Below, piece after piece: positions 1 to 12,423 of a DNA stretch of 64,000 nt (the first letter of the stretch is position 1; each line of letters opens with the position of its first letter). The notes below the pieces were generated by a model, which was not told where the DNA came from, did not search any database, and saw only the letters and a list, made by a program, of their open reading frames with translations. A program made the position numbers and the translations under genes. The DNA comes from Casuarina equisetifolia. Taxonomy: Eukaryota > Streptophyta > Magnoliopsida > Fagales > Casuarinaceae. The stretch lies in the NCBI GenBank assembly GCA_028551475.1, contig CM052362.1:15926521-15990520 (forward strand), in the 5' to 3' direction.

Positions 1-2130
1 AATACTAGTAACGGCAACATGTTTGGTTGGCCTCATATTCATTAACAAAGTCTAAATACACACGCATCAGGACAATGATTCTCGATCTTCCCAATCTCTG
101 CGACTAGATGTTTATATTCTTTTCTACGCATTACATAGATGGAATGAAAAGGGCCAGAATTGGGTATATTGTAAAACTCTTAAACCCTAATCCTAATTCG
201 GGTGGCCTCTACTTTTCGGGTACTTATAAAGCCCCAACTCAAAAAGCTCAAATAGCTTTTTGATACAATGAACTCTTTAGGAGAAGGGCAAGTTAAAAGT
301 TGTGTTTTGTTGTAAAAATAGCTTTCATAATGATGTGAGAACAACTATATCAACCCAAGCTCTTAACTCAGCCCATGTGTTAAGTTTGTCAATTAATATT
401 TGTTTGGACATAACATAATCTAATGGGTCTAAAAAAAACAAGGCATCTTATGAATATTTGATAGAATCTTTGCAGTTTAAGTCATTAATGTTAAGGATTT
501 CTAAAATAGTTGTTAAGTCCTTAATTTCTTAGGTTATTTTTATTGTCTAAGATTATTTCCTTTTGTTTATTTTTCCTTAACTCTCTAAATTCTTAATTTA
601 TTTAGCATTTTCATACTTATCATATCCCTAATTTATTTGAAATTTTCTTATTTGTTAAAATTTTGATTTGTCTACCCTAATTTTAGGAATTCTTAATTTA
701 TTAAAATCCTTTTAAGGTTAGATTTAGCTACCAATTTAAAAAGAGTATTATTTTATTTGTACATATCACCTTTAGCCCAAGCTTGCTCAAACCCGAATCC
801 ACATCACATAATTGGACTAATGAAGTAATGTTAGCATTTATTGATAAGAAGAAATGTGAAAATCACAATGAATCAATTATATGGGGACGGAAGAAAATAT
901 GAAGTTTGAAGAGAATATTGACACATTCCAATTAGTTTAGCATATGCTTATCTTGTATTAAAAGATAGATATTGTCTTACATTTTATTATAAGAAGATTA
1001 ACACTTGAGTTTATAAGTGTTAAGACCTACATAGCTATCAAACAAATTTTTTCATTCCATTATGAGTTCATTTGGTGTAACAAATTAAATTAGATTAAAG
1101 GTTATAATGTAAAAGACTTTATTTTCTTACAACGAAAAGGTGAGTTAAATAATTTAGTTATATAAAAGAGTTTAGTTATTTATCTCTCTCGTTATATTAA
1201 CCTTTTAGGATAAAACTTAGATCTATAACAAATGGTATTGAAACCAAATCACAACCCGACTAAATGGGAATTGCAACTACAATCCCTTGGTGTGGGGTTA
1301 GTAGTGGACAAACGCTTAGTATGGGGTTGGCAAGAGACTCCACCCATGTCAAGGGCAACGTGAATTTAGGTGAGGGACAAATTTCACTCCATGTTGCTCG
1401 GTTGCTTCTTCTCAAATTTGTGCAACTTCATTGCCCAATAACTCCCATGCGATGCGGTTTCTTGGTAAGTCCTTAAGTTACGGAGTGCATAGCAGACTTA
1501 CTATGGAAAAGTGGGGAAAAGAATTAGGAAAGTATTCAAACTTGAAGATACTCACAATTGTCCTGCCTCCTTTACTCTACTACTCCCTACCCTCTCCCTT
1601 CTCCTCGTCAAAATCTTCCCTTGCTCTTTGTTGGTGAATTTGGTTCGATTCCGTCAGTTAATGAGGATATCCAACAAAGTAATGCGGATCCGTATATCAC
1701 GTAATCTAATGAAGTAAATATGATCCTGATTTGCGTATCCTCTCACCATTCTGAGTAGTGATAAGTGTCTTGCATATCTTCCCCCCAAATGGACCACAAA
1801 TCTCAACCTTGCCATGCAATAAGATCTTGCAAAACCCTTCCTAACTCGTCAGATCTCAGCCTTTGCCTGAACAACACCCACCCCCGTAGGAAGTATCCTG
1901 CCCCGTCAGCGCTACTGCCCACCTGCATGGCGTCTCCCCGTGACATGTCTTCTCCCATATGGGACTTTGCCGGTGATGGAGTCACTGATACTGTCACTTC
2001 CTCTGCGCGGGACCCCTTTTGAAATGAAATCAAAGCTTGTGATATTATGCCCTGGTTTCATTCACCTATTAAACCACATCTTGGACCGCTGTTAATTATA
2101 ACCAAGCACGAAAGCAACGGGATTTTGTCC
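1..2130. other. Intergenic spacer upstream of the Fip1-like gene
   Basis: AT-rich spacer with no convincing gene. The open frames here are short, have no recognisable domain, and do not connect through plausible splice sites. The stretch near 180-200 carries a short telomere-like motif (AAACCCTAATCCTA). The part from about 1750 to 2100 is richer in GC and may be distal promoter or leftover gene sequence. I see no clear mobile element in it. Confidence 0.5.
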
Positions 2131-2145
2131 CGGAAGACCACACCT

Positions 2146-2224
2146 TTATATAGAAAAGTGTCATTTAAATACTCTCTCTCAGCTCGTACGGGAACTGTTT
2201 GAGGGTTTAACAAACCCTAGGGTT
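2146..2224 (+). promoter_or_regulatory. Core promoter of the Fip1-like gene: TATA box, CT patch, telo-box
   Basis: A TATA-like TTATATAG at 2146-2153 is followed by a CT-rich patch (2172-2180) and by a telo-box AAACCCTA at 2212-2219, which is mirrored by GGGTTTAA just before it and GGGTTTTT just after. TATA, pyrimidine patch and telo-box close to the start are typical of plant housekeeping promoters. The predicted start codon lies about 200 bases downstream. The assignment rests on motif and spacing only. Confidence 0.5.
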
Positions 2225-2355
2225 TTTGATTCAGGGGAACCGAGATCTCCATTTGTCGCTAAATCTTTGGAAAGCGCTTTCGAACTTGTGATACTGCATT
2301 GAGGTTGTTCATCTCGAAAACCCAAAGCCCTAGTTTCTTTTTTCTTTGGATTGAA

Positions 2356-5300
2356 ATGGGAGACTTCGACGATGATTTCGGTGATATTTATGCCGACGTC
2401 GAAGTCCAAGCGAGTTCTGCTACCAAGTACATTTCCGGGTTCGCCGAATCTTTCGTAGAACCAATGGGAGAGGGAGGAGGAGGTGAAGATAACGGCGTTA
2501 CTCTTTCGAAGGAATTAGATACAAGTAATGACGATTTGGCTAAACTAACGGGTTCGGACGAGAATAGTGAGAAGGAGACGAATGCGGATAATGGAAGTGA
2601 CAGTGAGGACGATCTGAACATAGTTTTGAACGACGCGGACTGTAAAAGCTTTCCAATTGTACGCGGTAGGAATATGAGGAATGGAGGGGTTGTTGGACGT
2701 GGTTTTCAGGGTGACGACGAAGATGACCATTCTGTTATTGTTGGCGAAGGAAGTGAGGGGTCGGGGCCTAGCACTAATGGGCATGCCGGCGAGCGTGGAA
2801 ATAGGCTGACGTCGAGGGGAGCATTTAACTCGCAGTATCCTAAGCACAAGGTAATTCTTTTTGTGTACTTCGCTTTTTAACCAAGTTACTGTAGATGTGT
2901 AATTTCGACGCGTGCACATAATTTTGGTTTGTTGTAGAATTAAACTATAGTTTGAAGATAGTTGATTGTGCAGATTTTTGTTGATTATTGCAATCTGTAA
3001 GTGCTGCCACGACTGTTGCTGATATGCAGACCATGTGCGATATGCTTTAACTGGAGTTACTCCTCTTTTTAAATAAATAAAAAAATTGTACTACGATGAC
3101 GTGAGTAGGATCGTAATTCCGATGATCATTCCTAATGTTATGATTTCATATTTCTTCACGTTAGTGTATTTATGTTTTTCTGTACATTTGTCACTGTTAA
3201 GTAAAAAGATCTGTGTATCTGAGAGAGCTCTTTGATATTGAAATAGTTCCAAGTTCAGTTTTTAACCAGAGGGCTCTTGTGTAGTATATGAGACTTCAAG
3301 GGCCTGCAATTCCAAACAACAAAAGAGGCGATGGGCCTGTGGGGATCGCATCCTACTCTTCCATGTTGGCTCGAGGTGATGGAGATGAGAGTGCTTGTAA
3401 TCCGCAAAAGAGCATAAAGTCAGGTCAGGTTGTCCATGTTTGTGGTACAGCCAATTTGGTTGCTGGTCAAAGTGGAAACTGTTTCTCACTTCCTTGGTAT
3501 AGGTTAGTGCTAATTTTGCGTAGAATCTGCAGGAGCCTGATTCTTTTGTAATTCATCATTGTCTCTTGTAATATCTTATGCAGAGCAAATGGATAACGGA
3601 TGTTTTATGCACAATTTAAAACTGTTGTGGATGGATTGAATATTGCATGAGGTTTTCCCTGACTTGAAACTTGTAATGAAATTTCTGTAATGATGAACAC
3701 TTAAGGATGCTTGGATTGTGGATAGAATTCAACTTACAAAGAGGTCATTTAATGGTCACATGAAAACAGAACTGTTGCCTTTTCTCTTCTAATAGAAGAA
3801 GCTAAATGTAAGTTCATAATTTGAAGGGCACTATCCTACAAATCTCAAAATTTTTCACTCTAATGTGTTGAAACTTGGATTTTTTAATGTTATGGAAGCC
3901 TTTACTCTTTTTGGTTGTGCCTTAGCGTCTCACATATTCAAAATCCTTCATTCCTTAGGAGTATACTAGATGTAAACGTTGATGCATTAGAGAAAAAGCC
4001 ATGGAGGTTTCCCGGAGTTGATATAACAGATTTCTTCAATTTTGGGTTCAATGAAGACACGTGGAAAGAATACTGCAGGTCCCTGGTAAACAGCTTCAAT
4101 TGTGTGCCCCATGTTCTGAAAGCAATCCATCTTTGGCAGATATCTATTGCCTATCAATCGTAACAAGTTTGCATAGGTTCTCTATTACATCCCGTGATCA
4201 ATTGAATATGTGCATTGAGATGAATTGCAGGAGCAATTAAAGCAACAAGCACTAGGTCAGGCTGGGATGGCTGTTTGTGAGCCATGGAAAATCAATCAGG
4301 TAGTGATTTTAACTTTTTGGGGAACTCTTAGTTTCAGAAAAAGTTCTGAAGATATATTGAGTACAGAATTCTTCCATCCTTCTGGAAATAGGCTTGTGAA
4401 GCTAAATGTGAGTATGGGAAAGGACGTCAGGATACTGCAGTGGAGTATCAAGTTGGGCTGCTGAGTACAGTTTCTTCATCATCCGAGTTTGAAGGCAGAG
4501 TGAGATGGTTGGAAATGGTATATGCAAATTGAAAATTTGCTCTTCTCTTACCTCAAATTTTTTATGTTGATGGAATTTTTGTGCTTTTGAGTTGCTTTGT
4601 GGAAATGACTTCATATTGATTTTTGATTGGCAGCCAAAAGGTAGAGCAATCCAGGTTGAAGACAGTGCTGGGGAACGCCAGCCATCTATGGATGTTAGGC
4701 GCTCATGGAATCGGGATTCTGATGTGATACAGGTTTGTTTTCAGTTGGATTTTTTCCTGATACTCATGCAGCTGCCATGTTCAATTGTCTGTTTACTTAC
4801 AGAATGTTTTGGGGTAGATTAATGTACTGGACATTGTGGAGGATTCCCTTGTTTCTGGAAAGGAGGAAGCAAACCATATAGATAGCACTCTACCTGCAGT
4901 GCCTGAAAATGGGAATCTTGCTGCTGTTGATAGCAAGGATATTTACAGTTCTGGTAAGGCCACTGGAGATGAACCATCTGCACAATCTAAGGAAGGCAAT
5001 TTCAGAAAATTAGACAGGTAATTTATCCTGGAATAAATTACATTTAGACATTGATCTCCTGATAGTTCCATCTGTACTGTGAACTCTATCATGCATGTCT
5101 CTTCTAGAAAAAAATCTTTTTCAGTTGCCATGTAGTTTTGTCTTCCTCTTTTGAATGGCCTAGGATAGTTCCATCAATAGCCGACATCTTGGTTAGTTAA
5201 ATTTAACAATTATAAGGTTATTAGGTCTTTGGGACGGTCACTGTATAACAGTCTTGTTGGTTACCTAGATTTACGAGCTTTAGTCTCATGAATCATGCCG

Positions 5301-8300
5301 TGAAAATATAGTATTTGTTTATTATATTTACAAATTCAGTGGATGATGCATACCTTTTCTTGATGCTTGCATTGCTTATTACCAGATTGTGAAGATGCAG
5401 CTTCTTAAAAGGTTATGTTAAATGTGTAACAAAAGAAGCAAATTTAATAGACATCTTCAAAGTTTGTTTCCTTATTGTTCACAGAATTAATTTCAATTTG
5501 ATCCTATACGTATACATTTAATGTTGCCTGCAGAAAGGGGTGGGGGCCATATCTAAACTTTCTGTGTTGTAAAGCTTTTAGCCCTGAAAACTAGCTCAAG
5601 TTATCTGCCAGGATAGATGTCAATTCAGCAAGTTCCCTACATTTAATTGCACAGCCGAATAAATAAGGCATTTGGGCGGGTTGAAGTTGAAAATTATGAC
5701 CATGATAGGGTATTGCTGTGTTTGAATTTGGAGTGGTAGCCTGCTGTTCACTCTCTCTTATTGCCGTATAGTTCTTCTGAGTCAGGCATAGGTGTTTCAT
5801 GCCTAGGCATTGCCAAAGGCAATAATTACTTTTCTTTGTCATTCCTTGTCTTCTTTGCTAGTTTTGCTTCAACTGTCTCCAAAGAAGGTAGGACAAGGGA
5901 CGACAAAAATAGCGAATATTTGTTGGTGCTGATTCTCATCAGCTTACCATTTGTAAAAGTTTATTTTTGTTGCTCTCTTGATGCTTCTTATAGGTTGCCG
6001 GTTAAGGAAGTGTTATAACTTTACTTACTGTTGTAAACCTTATTCCTATTTACAGCCTTCTTTCTGCCCTTGGAGTGATTGAATGGTTTATTTTCCTCGT
6101 ATGATCAGGTGTTCCCTACTGTCAACTGCATGCAATCCAATGAATCTCATTGCTGATGAACACAAAAATGAGAAGATCCTTAATACAGATGCGCATTACT
6201 ATCAAAAGGTGAAGTCTTACCCTTCAGAAGGAGTAACTGAAGGAATGGAAACAGTTAATATAACACAGGAAGGGATTAGCAGAAATTCCTCCAGTGGAGA
6301 TAAGCCCGTGGCAGAAAAAGAATTATCACTGAGTGATACTGATCAACTTAGCCTGGATTTATCTTGCTATGGAAGTGATTCTGAAGTATCCAGAGATAGT
6401 GTTTCTGCTAATTCCACCAAGACTTACAGTCCCTTAAAAAGGCCATCACTGAATTTAAGTGCTGAATTGCCGGTCTCTGTCAATTACTGCAAGAAGTTAA
6501 AAATCAGCAGTGCCAAATCTATATCAGATAAGAAGTTGAGAAATAAAGGATCTGCTCGGGAACTGGAGCATTGCCATAGGAAAGGCAGCAATGCTGCAAA
6601 ACAAAACACTCACCCTGAAGACAATGATGATGCGTCCCACACGTTGGCTGTGGAGGACCATGACGACAGCAATAATTCATTGATTAGATGTTGCAGACAA
6701 AAGGAAAGGAACCGAGTTTTTAGATGTAGAGACAGAGAAGATCTCTCATATCACAGGGAAAAAGAGTTCTCGAGCTGCTATGTTAGTGAAAAGTTTGCTG
6801 AGTTTGATACCCAAAAAGCTCACGGAAGATGTCCTTATAGGAAAGGTGATCGGAGCTCTAGAAGTGAAATGGATTCATGTGACAGAAGAAAATGGGATGA
6901 AAAGCTGTATTTTAGTGAAAAAGGAAGTCGCAGAGGAGATGATAAAGAGAGAAACCAAGATTGGTATCACAGTGTAGGAGGACAATCTGCTAATTACCCG
7001 AGTGGATTCACTTATGGCGACTCCAGGCACTTGAATACAAATTATTCCTCCTGCAATTCTGAGGAAAAAGGTACTTGGTGGGGAAGGAAGCATGGAGTAC
7101 TCCAACTTAGAAAGAGAACCAACAATAAGATTCGTTGGCTTGATCATAAGTACGGAGACAATGTTGTGCCAAAAAAGTATGGAAGACCTGCTTCATTTAC
7201 TGACAGGAATATGGACTATTTGGAGGAAAAATGTGAGAGACAGTTACCAGATATTGGGAGAGAATTGAAAAACTCTGGCAGAAGGGATAGATATAGTGAT
7301 AGTCCCCCTTTAGATTTGATTTACCCTTTCTCGTGGGAAATTACAGATGAGTATCAAAGACAAATGGATTTCCAATCTTGGGATTCATGGTTCCATAGGG
7401 AATCTTATGTTACTGGAGGATGTCAGCATGATATCATGTCAACAGGAAATGATGTGTTTGACTTGAGACCAACTGAAAAATATGGGAGGCATAGGAGACG
7501 GATGTTTTCTGGGGAAGTTAGAGACAATGGTTGGCTTGCTAGTCATAATAATGGCAATCCTGATGATCGGGACCATGTTGATCGGAGAAGATATAGTGGC
7601 CAATCCAGATTCCTCCACTGGTCTGAGGATGAATTTATCTTAGGGCATTGGGATGACAAAGTGTGTGCAGGAGAGGCTTCTCTTTCCTATGAGAAAACTA
7701 CAGGGCATGAAAGGATTCGTGCAAGATACGGATCTGCACATGACGGAGTGCAAGTACAGCAGCATAGACTCAAAATGATAAAAACAGGAAGTAGCACCAA
7801 GTGTAATGGTAGAAATTCTAAGATTATAAATAGACAGAAGCATCAACAAGCAATGCTGAGGTGCAGGGATTCAGTTGACTTGGTGGTTGGGAAAGGAAAG
7901 GTAAAGTTAGGGAAACAAAGGTCAAACCCTTGTATCACTGTACTTTGTATTTATGAGTGCTCCACATATGTTGGGCAAGTGTTGGTTATTCCGGTTAATG
8001 CTATCTCATTACATGTTCTCTCTACCTTTCTTTTCCACTTCTTATATATCATACCTGAAATTGTTTTACCCCCAGTATGACTTTGCGTTGTGAAGCTTTT
8101 AGTTATTTTTCTTTTTTTTATTGTGTCCCCATTTGCTGGATTATCAGTATCAACAGACAGAGCATAGCTTGCAAGCATCCCAAGTCGAATTTTTGAGGCA
8201 TGAAGCAAAGTGAAACTGTTTTCCTGTAGTAGTAGAGACATCTATTAATTATCTTCTGACTTTTGGTTTTTGGCAATTGGAATCCTATATTTTCTGGTCA

Positions 8301-11199
8301 TGGAGGTGGTTCTTTCACCTTCTACTCTGGCTTAAACGAAGGTGCAGCCTTTTTCTCAATAAAACTCCATACCCTGTTGGTTCAGACACTTGTAAACTTA
8401 GACACTAAATATGACTTAGATTTGAACAATGTCTGCTTAAGCACACACAGTCATGCACACGTGGGTGTACATGGAAATCAATATGAGCTGCTAATTGCAA
8501 CCCATCTTTTGATTGCCCCTCCTATACGCACACGGATGTATACAGAAAGCAAGATTCTGTTTCATTGCAACCCATGTTTTCATTGCCTCTCCCATAATTA
8601 CAATCTGAAAACAAGATATACAATACTTATGTTACCTCAATTATATTATTGCAAATTTACCGCTGAAGTTGTTTATTCTGATTTCTGCTCTTCAATTGGA
8701 AGAACTGTCAATCATCTTGTGTACTCATTTCTTTTAGGTAGATGGGAAGCATCTGTGTAGAAACTGCTCTCTTGTGCATACTATTTTTTTATTTTTACCA
8801 AGTCATTTTTGGAACCTGGGTTTTTAGGAATTTGTGCTGATTTTTAACCATTAAGTTGCAGCCCATCGTAAATATGTTGATAAGGTCTGTTGAAGATCGC
8901 ATAATTGCATATTGTGGAAACAGATTTATTTACCTGTGGTGCATAATGTGGCGTTGTTTCCATTCATCTGCGAGTTGAGAGATATAATGTATTCACTATT
9001 GCTAAAGCAGTTTTAGCACATTGGTGCAGATATCAATTATGATGGAGTGGTGAAATGGATGGGGTGGGTTTGGGGGGGGGGGGGGGGGGGGGGGGGTGGT
9101 GTTCAGACTAAATCTAGTTAGCGGCCTTCTTGTGCTACATGGCCCTGGTGTAAATTGGTAGTGTGAGACATAAGAAACCGTGGTTGTAGTGATGGATTTT
9201 GTTGGCTGCATGTGCTGTCTGGGACAATGCCTAACTAGCATGTGTGGTCAAACCAAAAAAAAAGGAAAAAGAAACAGAAAAAGAAAAAAGAAAATGTTAC
9301 CAGGTTCCGGAATATTTCCTTGAATATAGCGTAAATTTGTTGTCCCTTATCAAAGATACATGATAAGTGAATGAAGTTTGCTGACCAGATGTCTGGTTTT
9401 ATTTGTATCTGATTTTATTCCCATTTATTGTAAGATTTTTGTGCTGATAAGTACTTGGGGTAAGTTTGGTTAAGGAATCCCAAGGTTTGATTAAGGAATA
9501 TCATTGTAGGTTTTGGCACCTAGACGTGTGCACTCCCTCTGCACCTTAGGTCTCAAAGTAAAATCTTCTGATTATATTTTGCAAGCCTCTCTGCGAAAGT
9601 TGATTTTGGATCTGAGAATGTCAGCTTTCCATTAATGTACTAGTTGCTGTCCTAACAAGAACTTTTTGCCATACAATTCTTACTCTTATCTTTTCCTGTT
9701 TTCTCATGACTTCTATGCTTCAATTTCCTTATCTTGTTCCCTTCTATACGAGGAAGGGATTAGTCCTTTCCTTTGGATTTGAGGATCCCTTAGCAAGTAT
9801 ATTTGCTTGTCCATCATATTTGTCGTTGTTATGTAACCTGTAATGCTGATGAATAAATTCTAGCTGTCTATTTTCTATAATAATTTTGGACTTTTTCACA
9901 TAATTAAGAGTTTGGCTAGTGAGATGTCACTTTGGATTTTGTTTTGTTTGTTTTGGCCTTATTTTGATTTTTACTTTTTGCGTGTGGGTTACTCCTGCAT
10001 ATGTTGTTCCATTTATCCCTTTCTTAGTTACCAAAGTCACTATCAAATCTTCAAAAGGCTATTGTAGTTCAACAAGATAGACGGTCTTCTAGGGGTAATA
10101 TATGGAGAATTGTGACTTTATGTTTATCAGGGATTCCTTGGAGCATCTGCGAAGATTTCCCGTTGGGTTTTCTGAAAGTCTGTCTTGCGTCATGGGACAC
10201 TTTATTGAACTATTTTGCTTGTGATTTCCTGAAAAGCATTATATGAAAATGATGAGTGTGTAAGTGAACCTGAGCAACTGGTTCCGATTAAGTTTAATTA
10301 TAGAGATGACCATTTAGTTGGTGCCAGTTACAACTCTGAAATGATTTTTAACACAGCTTTCTCCGGGCTGCCGGTGGATTTTGATTCTATAATCTACCTT
10401 GAAAACACATGGGCTAGTATCTAGTTTTGTTGGAAAGGGTTTCCAGGGCAAACTTGATAGTCTAAATTGTCTTCAAGATTTCTGTGGGGTTCTACTGCTT
10501 CGTTTCATTCTATTTCTGCAGAATCCTTCAGTGGGGCATTCTATTGCATGTCTCAGAATATTTTTACTCATCTTCATATTGAGATTCGTCTCTTATGTGT
10601 TCAAAATTGTGTGACTTCCCTTGTGACCATATCCTCTGCAGTCCGCCAGAAGATGTTCTGAAGTTGGAAGTTTAATCAGCAATGATAGATCTGGAAACAA
10701 AGGTCAGAAGATGGATAAGGATCAATCAGCTTTGATGGATTGTAATGAACCTCATATGCAGAGGGCAGTCGAATCCAACACTCAAAGAACTGACAGCAGC
10801 CAAAAAAATCACAAATGGTTTGACAAGTTTCCTATTGTTGAGCATAATGAACATTTGGACATGGAGGAGGGTCAGATAGTAACAGAACATCCAAATAATG
10901 GGGACTCCTTCAGATGTAGGGGTTTCTCTCAAGAGGCAGGATCCACCTGCAATGTGAAGAAGAGAATGCTTCGTGGTGAAAGTGGTTCCAATGGGACTAA
11001 GCTTATTGGGGGTTATGATCAGCAACGGATTCTTGAGACATTAGCAAAAATGGAGAAGCGGAGGGAACGCTTTAAGGAGCCCATTGCTGTGAAGAATGAA
11101 CCAGGCAAGAGTCCCAAGCCCCAGGTTGATATGATAATTGATGCAGAAGCAACTAAGGAGCAAAGGCCAGACCGAAAAAGGCAGTGGGGTGGTAGTTAG
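2356..11199 (+). CDS. FIPS: Fip1-like pre-mRNA polyadenylation factor (FIPS3/FIPS5 type), 8 exons
   Basis: Likely subunit of the nuclear cleavage and polyadenylation machinery; plant Fip1 homologues bind RNA and bridge poly(A) polymerase to CPSF subunits. Exons with matching phases: 2356-2850, 3285-3502, 3959-4085, 4231-4299, 4634-4732, 4818-5017, 6109-7900, 10642-11199, giving about 1185 aa. The N-terminus is acidic (starts [16 protein letters not shown]). The Fip1 motif spans the exon 2-3 junction, around residues 235-285, with [32 protein letters not shown] and WKEYC. Exon 7 encodes a long low-complexity, charged, Arg/Asp/Ser-rich region. The C-terminus has [17 protein letters not shown] and ends in DRKRQWGGS, as in plant Fip1 proteins. 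An in-frame ATG at 2299 would add 19 residues; 2356 fits the family better. The 2.7-kb last intron could hide an extra exon. FIPS3-like by neighbourhood, but the length is nearer FIPS5. Confidence 0.9.
7901..10641 (+). other. Long last intron of the Fip1-like gene, with a G25 tract
   Basis: Phases on both sides are zero (donor after codon AAG at 7900, acceptor CTCTGCAG ending at 10641), so the flanking exons join cleanly. The intron is much longer than the others in the gene. It holds a run of 25 G at 9072-9096 and several open frames that look like noise. A partial peptide-like stretch near 8150-8210 ends in a stop and has no clear donor, so I did not include it as an exon. Confidence 0.65.
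9072..9096 (+). repeat. G25 homopolymer in an intron
   Basis: Twenty-five G in a row inside the last intron of the Fip1-like gene; able to form a G-quadruplex on the sense strand of the pre-mRNA. Confidence 0.95.
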
Positions 11200-12423
11200 G
11201 TTCGTTAGGTGTTAGTCAGCTTCAGTTTTTACTGTCAGCCCCTTAAGTCTCTGGCCATGAAGTGTTCCTTACAAGACTTGAATTCTGTAACTGACATATT
11301 GGGTTCAGGTCAGTTCTTCTGTTTACTTAATTTTTTTCCCCCGCGAAGAAGATTATTCTGAGGTGGGATTTAAATTGAGGATTATTCTGTTTTTGCTGTA
11401 TGTAAGAAAGTTAAATGGGTCAGTGACGTTGGTGAAAATGAATAATTATGGAGTAGTTCAAGCTGTGTTGTCTAGAGGGGTCGTTAACACTTCTTAAAAG
11501 GGTTATAATAATATAAAATTGGTTTTTGGATGCCTTTTCTATAGCATTGCTTCGTTAACATCCCCTGCATGATTCTAACCTTGTTTCCATCTCCTGACGT
11601 CAGTGGCTACATCTCTTATTTTGCATTATCCTGATTACTTCGGGGAGCAGGTTAAGCTGGAACTCGCGCAGATAAAGAAAAATTAATGCACAACTGTATC
11701 AAAGTTTGTATAAACAACTAAAAGATATCAGTTGAAATTAAAGACACATCATTTTGGTGGAATAATTGTGGGAAGAACATTGACAATCCATTGGAGAAGC
11801 TCCGTGTGGGAGGCTTAGATACCAATTTTAAAAGCCAACCTCTTAGTAATCAAGTTTCTTATAAGTTTTAAGATTTCTTCACTCTTATCTAATGCGAAAC
11901 AAATACCACCACCCTCCTTATGGTAATTAGGCAGAGCCTTTCAATTTCAATATGCTCAGAACATTCTTCTCACCTAAATTCACATCTCAACATGACTCTC
12001 TTAAGGGCTTCAGGCTTCATGCCTACCTATTTTGGGCACTTGGCACACTGAGTTGGAGTAAGATTATCTTGGGGCTACTTAAGATTTAACTCAAAAGACT
12101 AATTTATCACATACTGCCCGTTCTACTATGCCTGTGACATAAAGCTCCCGCTACACCTGATTTCAGGGGATCACTCTTTGTTTCTGATAGACCATTCAGA
12201 GCTTACCGAATCCCACCAACAAGACGCTTCCACGTGCCTCCAAAATCTGCGTCTTTGGATTGAAGATCTCAGCCACACTAAGCAGTGAGCCAGCGTGGCC
12301 GATCTAGGACCTCTTACTGGTAAGGCTAAAACAGTAATTCTTGTTCTTCCTCCCCCTTTCGCAGCCCACCTCACGTTCCCTCTGCGTAAGTACCATACAG
12401 TTTTATCCGTTAAAACACAAAAA
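11200..12423. other. Spacer: 3' flank of the Fip1-like gene and promoter region of the HCF107-like gene
   Basis: No gene is supported here. The first few hundred bases are probably the 3' UTR of the Fip1-like gene, and the last 150 bases are probably the 5' UTR of the HCF107-like gene. The open frame on the opposite strand over 12171-12485 is the shadow of the serine-rich transit-peptide exon. Confidence 0.5.

Noticed and set aside
2299-2355. Upstream in-frame ATG of the Fip1-like gene
   Set aside because: It would add 19 hydrophobic residues (MRLFISKTQSPSFFFLWIE) before the acidic start seen in the family. The downstream ATG gives the usual N-terminus.
8137-8210. Candidate extra exon in the Fip1 intron
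   Set aside because: An acceptor-like TATCAG precedes it, but the frame ends in a stop and no donor is visible, while the neighbouring exons already join in phase.
8263-8760. 165-codon open frame in the last Fip1 intron
   Set aside because: No domain, no splice link in phase to either neighbouring exon, and intron-like composition.
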